Shown: positions 63,371 to 64,000 of the stretch, in pieces | How positions within the stretch are numbered: position 1 is the first letter of the stretch | How the letters are laid out: each line of letters starts with the position of its first letter | Source: Vibrio tetraodonis | GTDB lineage: Bacteria > Pseudomonadota > Gammaproteobacteria > Enterobacterales > Vibrionaceae | Direction of reading: 5' to 3' | Length of the DNA stretch: 64,000 nucleotides | NCBI RefSeq assembly: GCF_003350295.1 | Contig: NZ_QLYY01000022.1 | Coordinates: 1,508-65,507 of the forward strand | Program-made: the position numbers and the translations under genes | Notes under the pieces: model-generated | The model's input: only the letters and a program-made list of their open reading frames with translations | What the model was told of the DNA's origin: nothing | Database searches by the model: none

Positions 63371-64000
63371 GCTTCACCCCCAAATGAGCCAAAGCTAGCT
63401 CGTAACGCCTTAAGGCAATTTCCGTTGTCCACTCAAGTGCATCCGTGGCGCAATAGCCCGCCAAGGGCACAATATCTAAAATGGTTTCAACGCTCTTTAC
63501 TGAAAGTAAGCCGCTGGTTTGGTTAAAAAATGGGAGGCTGCACTAACAAGGCTGCGATAATCAGGCAGGGGTAAGTTCATGATCTCTGCTTCTTCTAGCT
63601 CAGTCAGATTGGCCAAAATAAAGCAAGCACGCTTGATATCATCACTCATTTTATCGGCCATTTTGGATAGTTTGAGCGTAGGAAGTTCTAACGATACTTT
63701 TCGCTCACCACTGAAAAAGAGGATCGCGTCTTTGGCGGTATCAGCTTGTTTTTCACCCGCCAATTGGTAGCCTGTTTGATGATAAAAATCGTACGATGCA
63801 CTATACAGCGTCAGCCAATCTGGACTTGATAAGGCATCAAGCTCTTCTTGATTCAAACCGGTAGAGGCCATCACTAGAGCTTCTTTCTCTTCTTGAGTAA
63901 AAGTGTCTCCCTTAGGTTCTATCTCCATGCTCGATTGACGACTCATGGGTTTTACTGTGACTTGGCGGTGGTCTGCAACAGGCTTTAAAAGCGTGAAAGT
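63363..64000 (-). CDS. Tail assembly chaperone gpE+E' (frameshift product, partial)
   Basis: The short chaperone frame (63497-64000, continuing upstream of the window) ends at 63497 with TAA. A slippery heptamer T-TTT-TTA lies 11 codons before that stop. Slipping back one base there opens a frame that runs through to a TAA at 63363-63365, adding about 55 residues (...GLLSVKSVETILDIVPLAG...). This is the gpE/gpE' layout of P2 and of most tailed phages, upstream of the tape measure gene. The 5' end is outside the window. Confidence 0.85.
63497..64000 (-). CDS. Tail assembly chaperone gpE (0-frame product, partial)
   Basis: The zero-frame product of the same locus. An in-frame ATG occurs at 63946, but the frame stays open to the edge and the upstream residues FTLLKPVADHRQVTVKP look like the normal start of a tail chaperone, so the true start is likely to the right of the window. 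The visible protein is about 167 residues, acidic, with no membrane segment. Confidence 0.8.
   Translation of the reverse strand, partial: TFTLLKPVADHRQVTVKPMSRQSSMEIEPKGDTFTQEEKEALVMASTGLNQEELDALSSPDWLTLYSASYDFYHQTGYQLAGEKQADTAKDAILFFSGERKVSLELPTLKLSKMADKMSDDIKRACFILANLTELEEAEIMNLPLPDYRSLVSAASHFLTKPAAYFQ
63524..63530 (-). promoter_or_regulatory. Programmed -1 frameshift slippery site
   Basis: On the minus strand the heptamer T TTT TTA sits in the gpE reading frame CAT TTT TTA, the X XXY YYZ pattern for -1 slippage. P2 uses TTTTTTG at the equivalent place. Confidence 0.85.

Larger units (their letters stand above)
57100..64000. mobile_element. P2-like prophage, one end (continues beyond the window)
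   Basis: From 58.3 kb to the window end, all genes are phage late genes in P2 order on the minus strand: tail chaperone gpE/E', tape measure, gpU, gpX, gpD, then endolysin and spanin-like genes. No integrase, capsid or terminase is in the window, so most of the prophage is to the right. The left limit is uncertain: the small genes at 57.2-58.3 kb may be phage control/moron genes or host islands. Confidence 0.85.

Overview
The window is part of the large chromosome of a Vibrio (gammaproteobacterium). The evidence is the gene order around metK, pilTU, mutY-yggX-mltC, mre, a complete MSHA type IV pilus locus, ssb-qstR-galU-uvrA and a PglL-type oligosaccharyltransferase, all with Vibrio-like protein sequences. 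The last ~6-7 kb is one end of a P2-like tailed prophage, cut by the window edge.

Layout. 1-6.3 kb: the 5' end of tkt, then divergently metK (tandem MetJ boxes), a DUF2189 membrane protein, sprT, rsmE, gshB, yqgE and ruvX. The endonuclease gene endA/dns, usually found between sprT and rsmE in Vibrio and E. coli, is absent. 6.3-13.1 kb: pilU and pilT (minus), divergent from yggS-proC-yggT, a DUF4426 protein, rdgB and hemW. 13.1-17.6 kb: glsA and trmB (minus), then mutY-yggX-mltC (plus). 17.7-19 kb: two tRNA operons with nine tRNAs (Phe, Thr, Asn), each with a near-consensus promoter and a strong terminator. 19-29.8 kb (minus): mreB-mreC-mreD-maf-rng-yhdP-nitrilase-tldD, the cell-shape and envelope cluster. 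29.9-48.3 kb (minus): csrD/mshH, then mshI J K L M N E G F B A C D O P Q, ending in a large lectin-like MshQ. 48.4-56.8 kb: ssb, the competence regulator qstR, galU, uvrA, pglL and a class V aminotransferase. 56.8-64 kb: a short-gene accessory block and the prophage late end (tail chaperone with a programmed -1 frameshift, tape measure, gpU, gpX, gpD, GH108 endolysin, nested Rz-like/Rz1-like genes).

How genes connect. PilT and PilU are retraction ATPases that can serve the MSHA pilus, whose extension ATPase MshE carries two visible c-di-GMP-binding motifs. CsrD/MshH heads the locus and is a degenerate GGDEF/EAL protein. PglL is a candidate glycosylase for secreted or pilus proteins. QstR links the region to natural transformation, which makes the missing dns gene notable.

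The most interesting stretch is 57.1-59 kb. A near-consensus LexA operator sits just upstream of a 65-codon gene of unknown function. A small XRE-type repressor faces away from a two-gene operon in which a 50-residue membrane peptide is coupled by an ATGA overlap to a 56-residue protein, and that protein resembles the LexA-linked one. Together they look like an SOS-responsive switch or moron cassette at the prophage end, but the function is inference.
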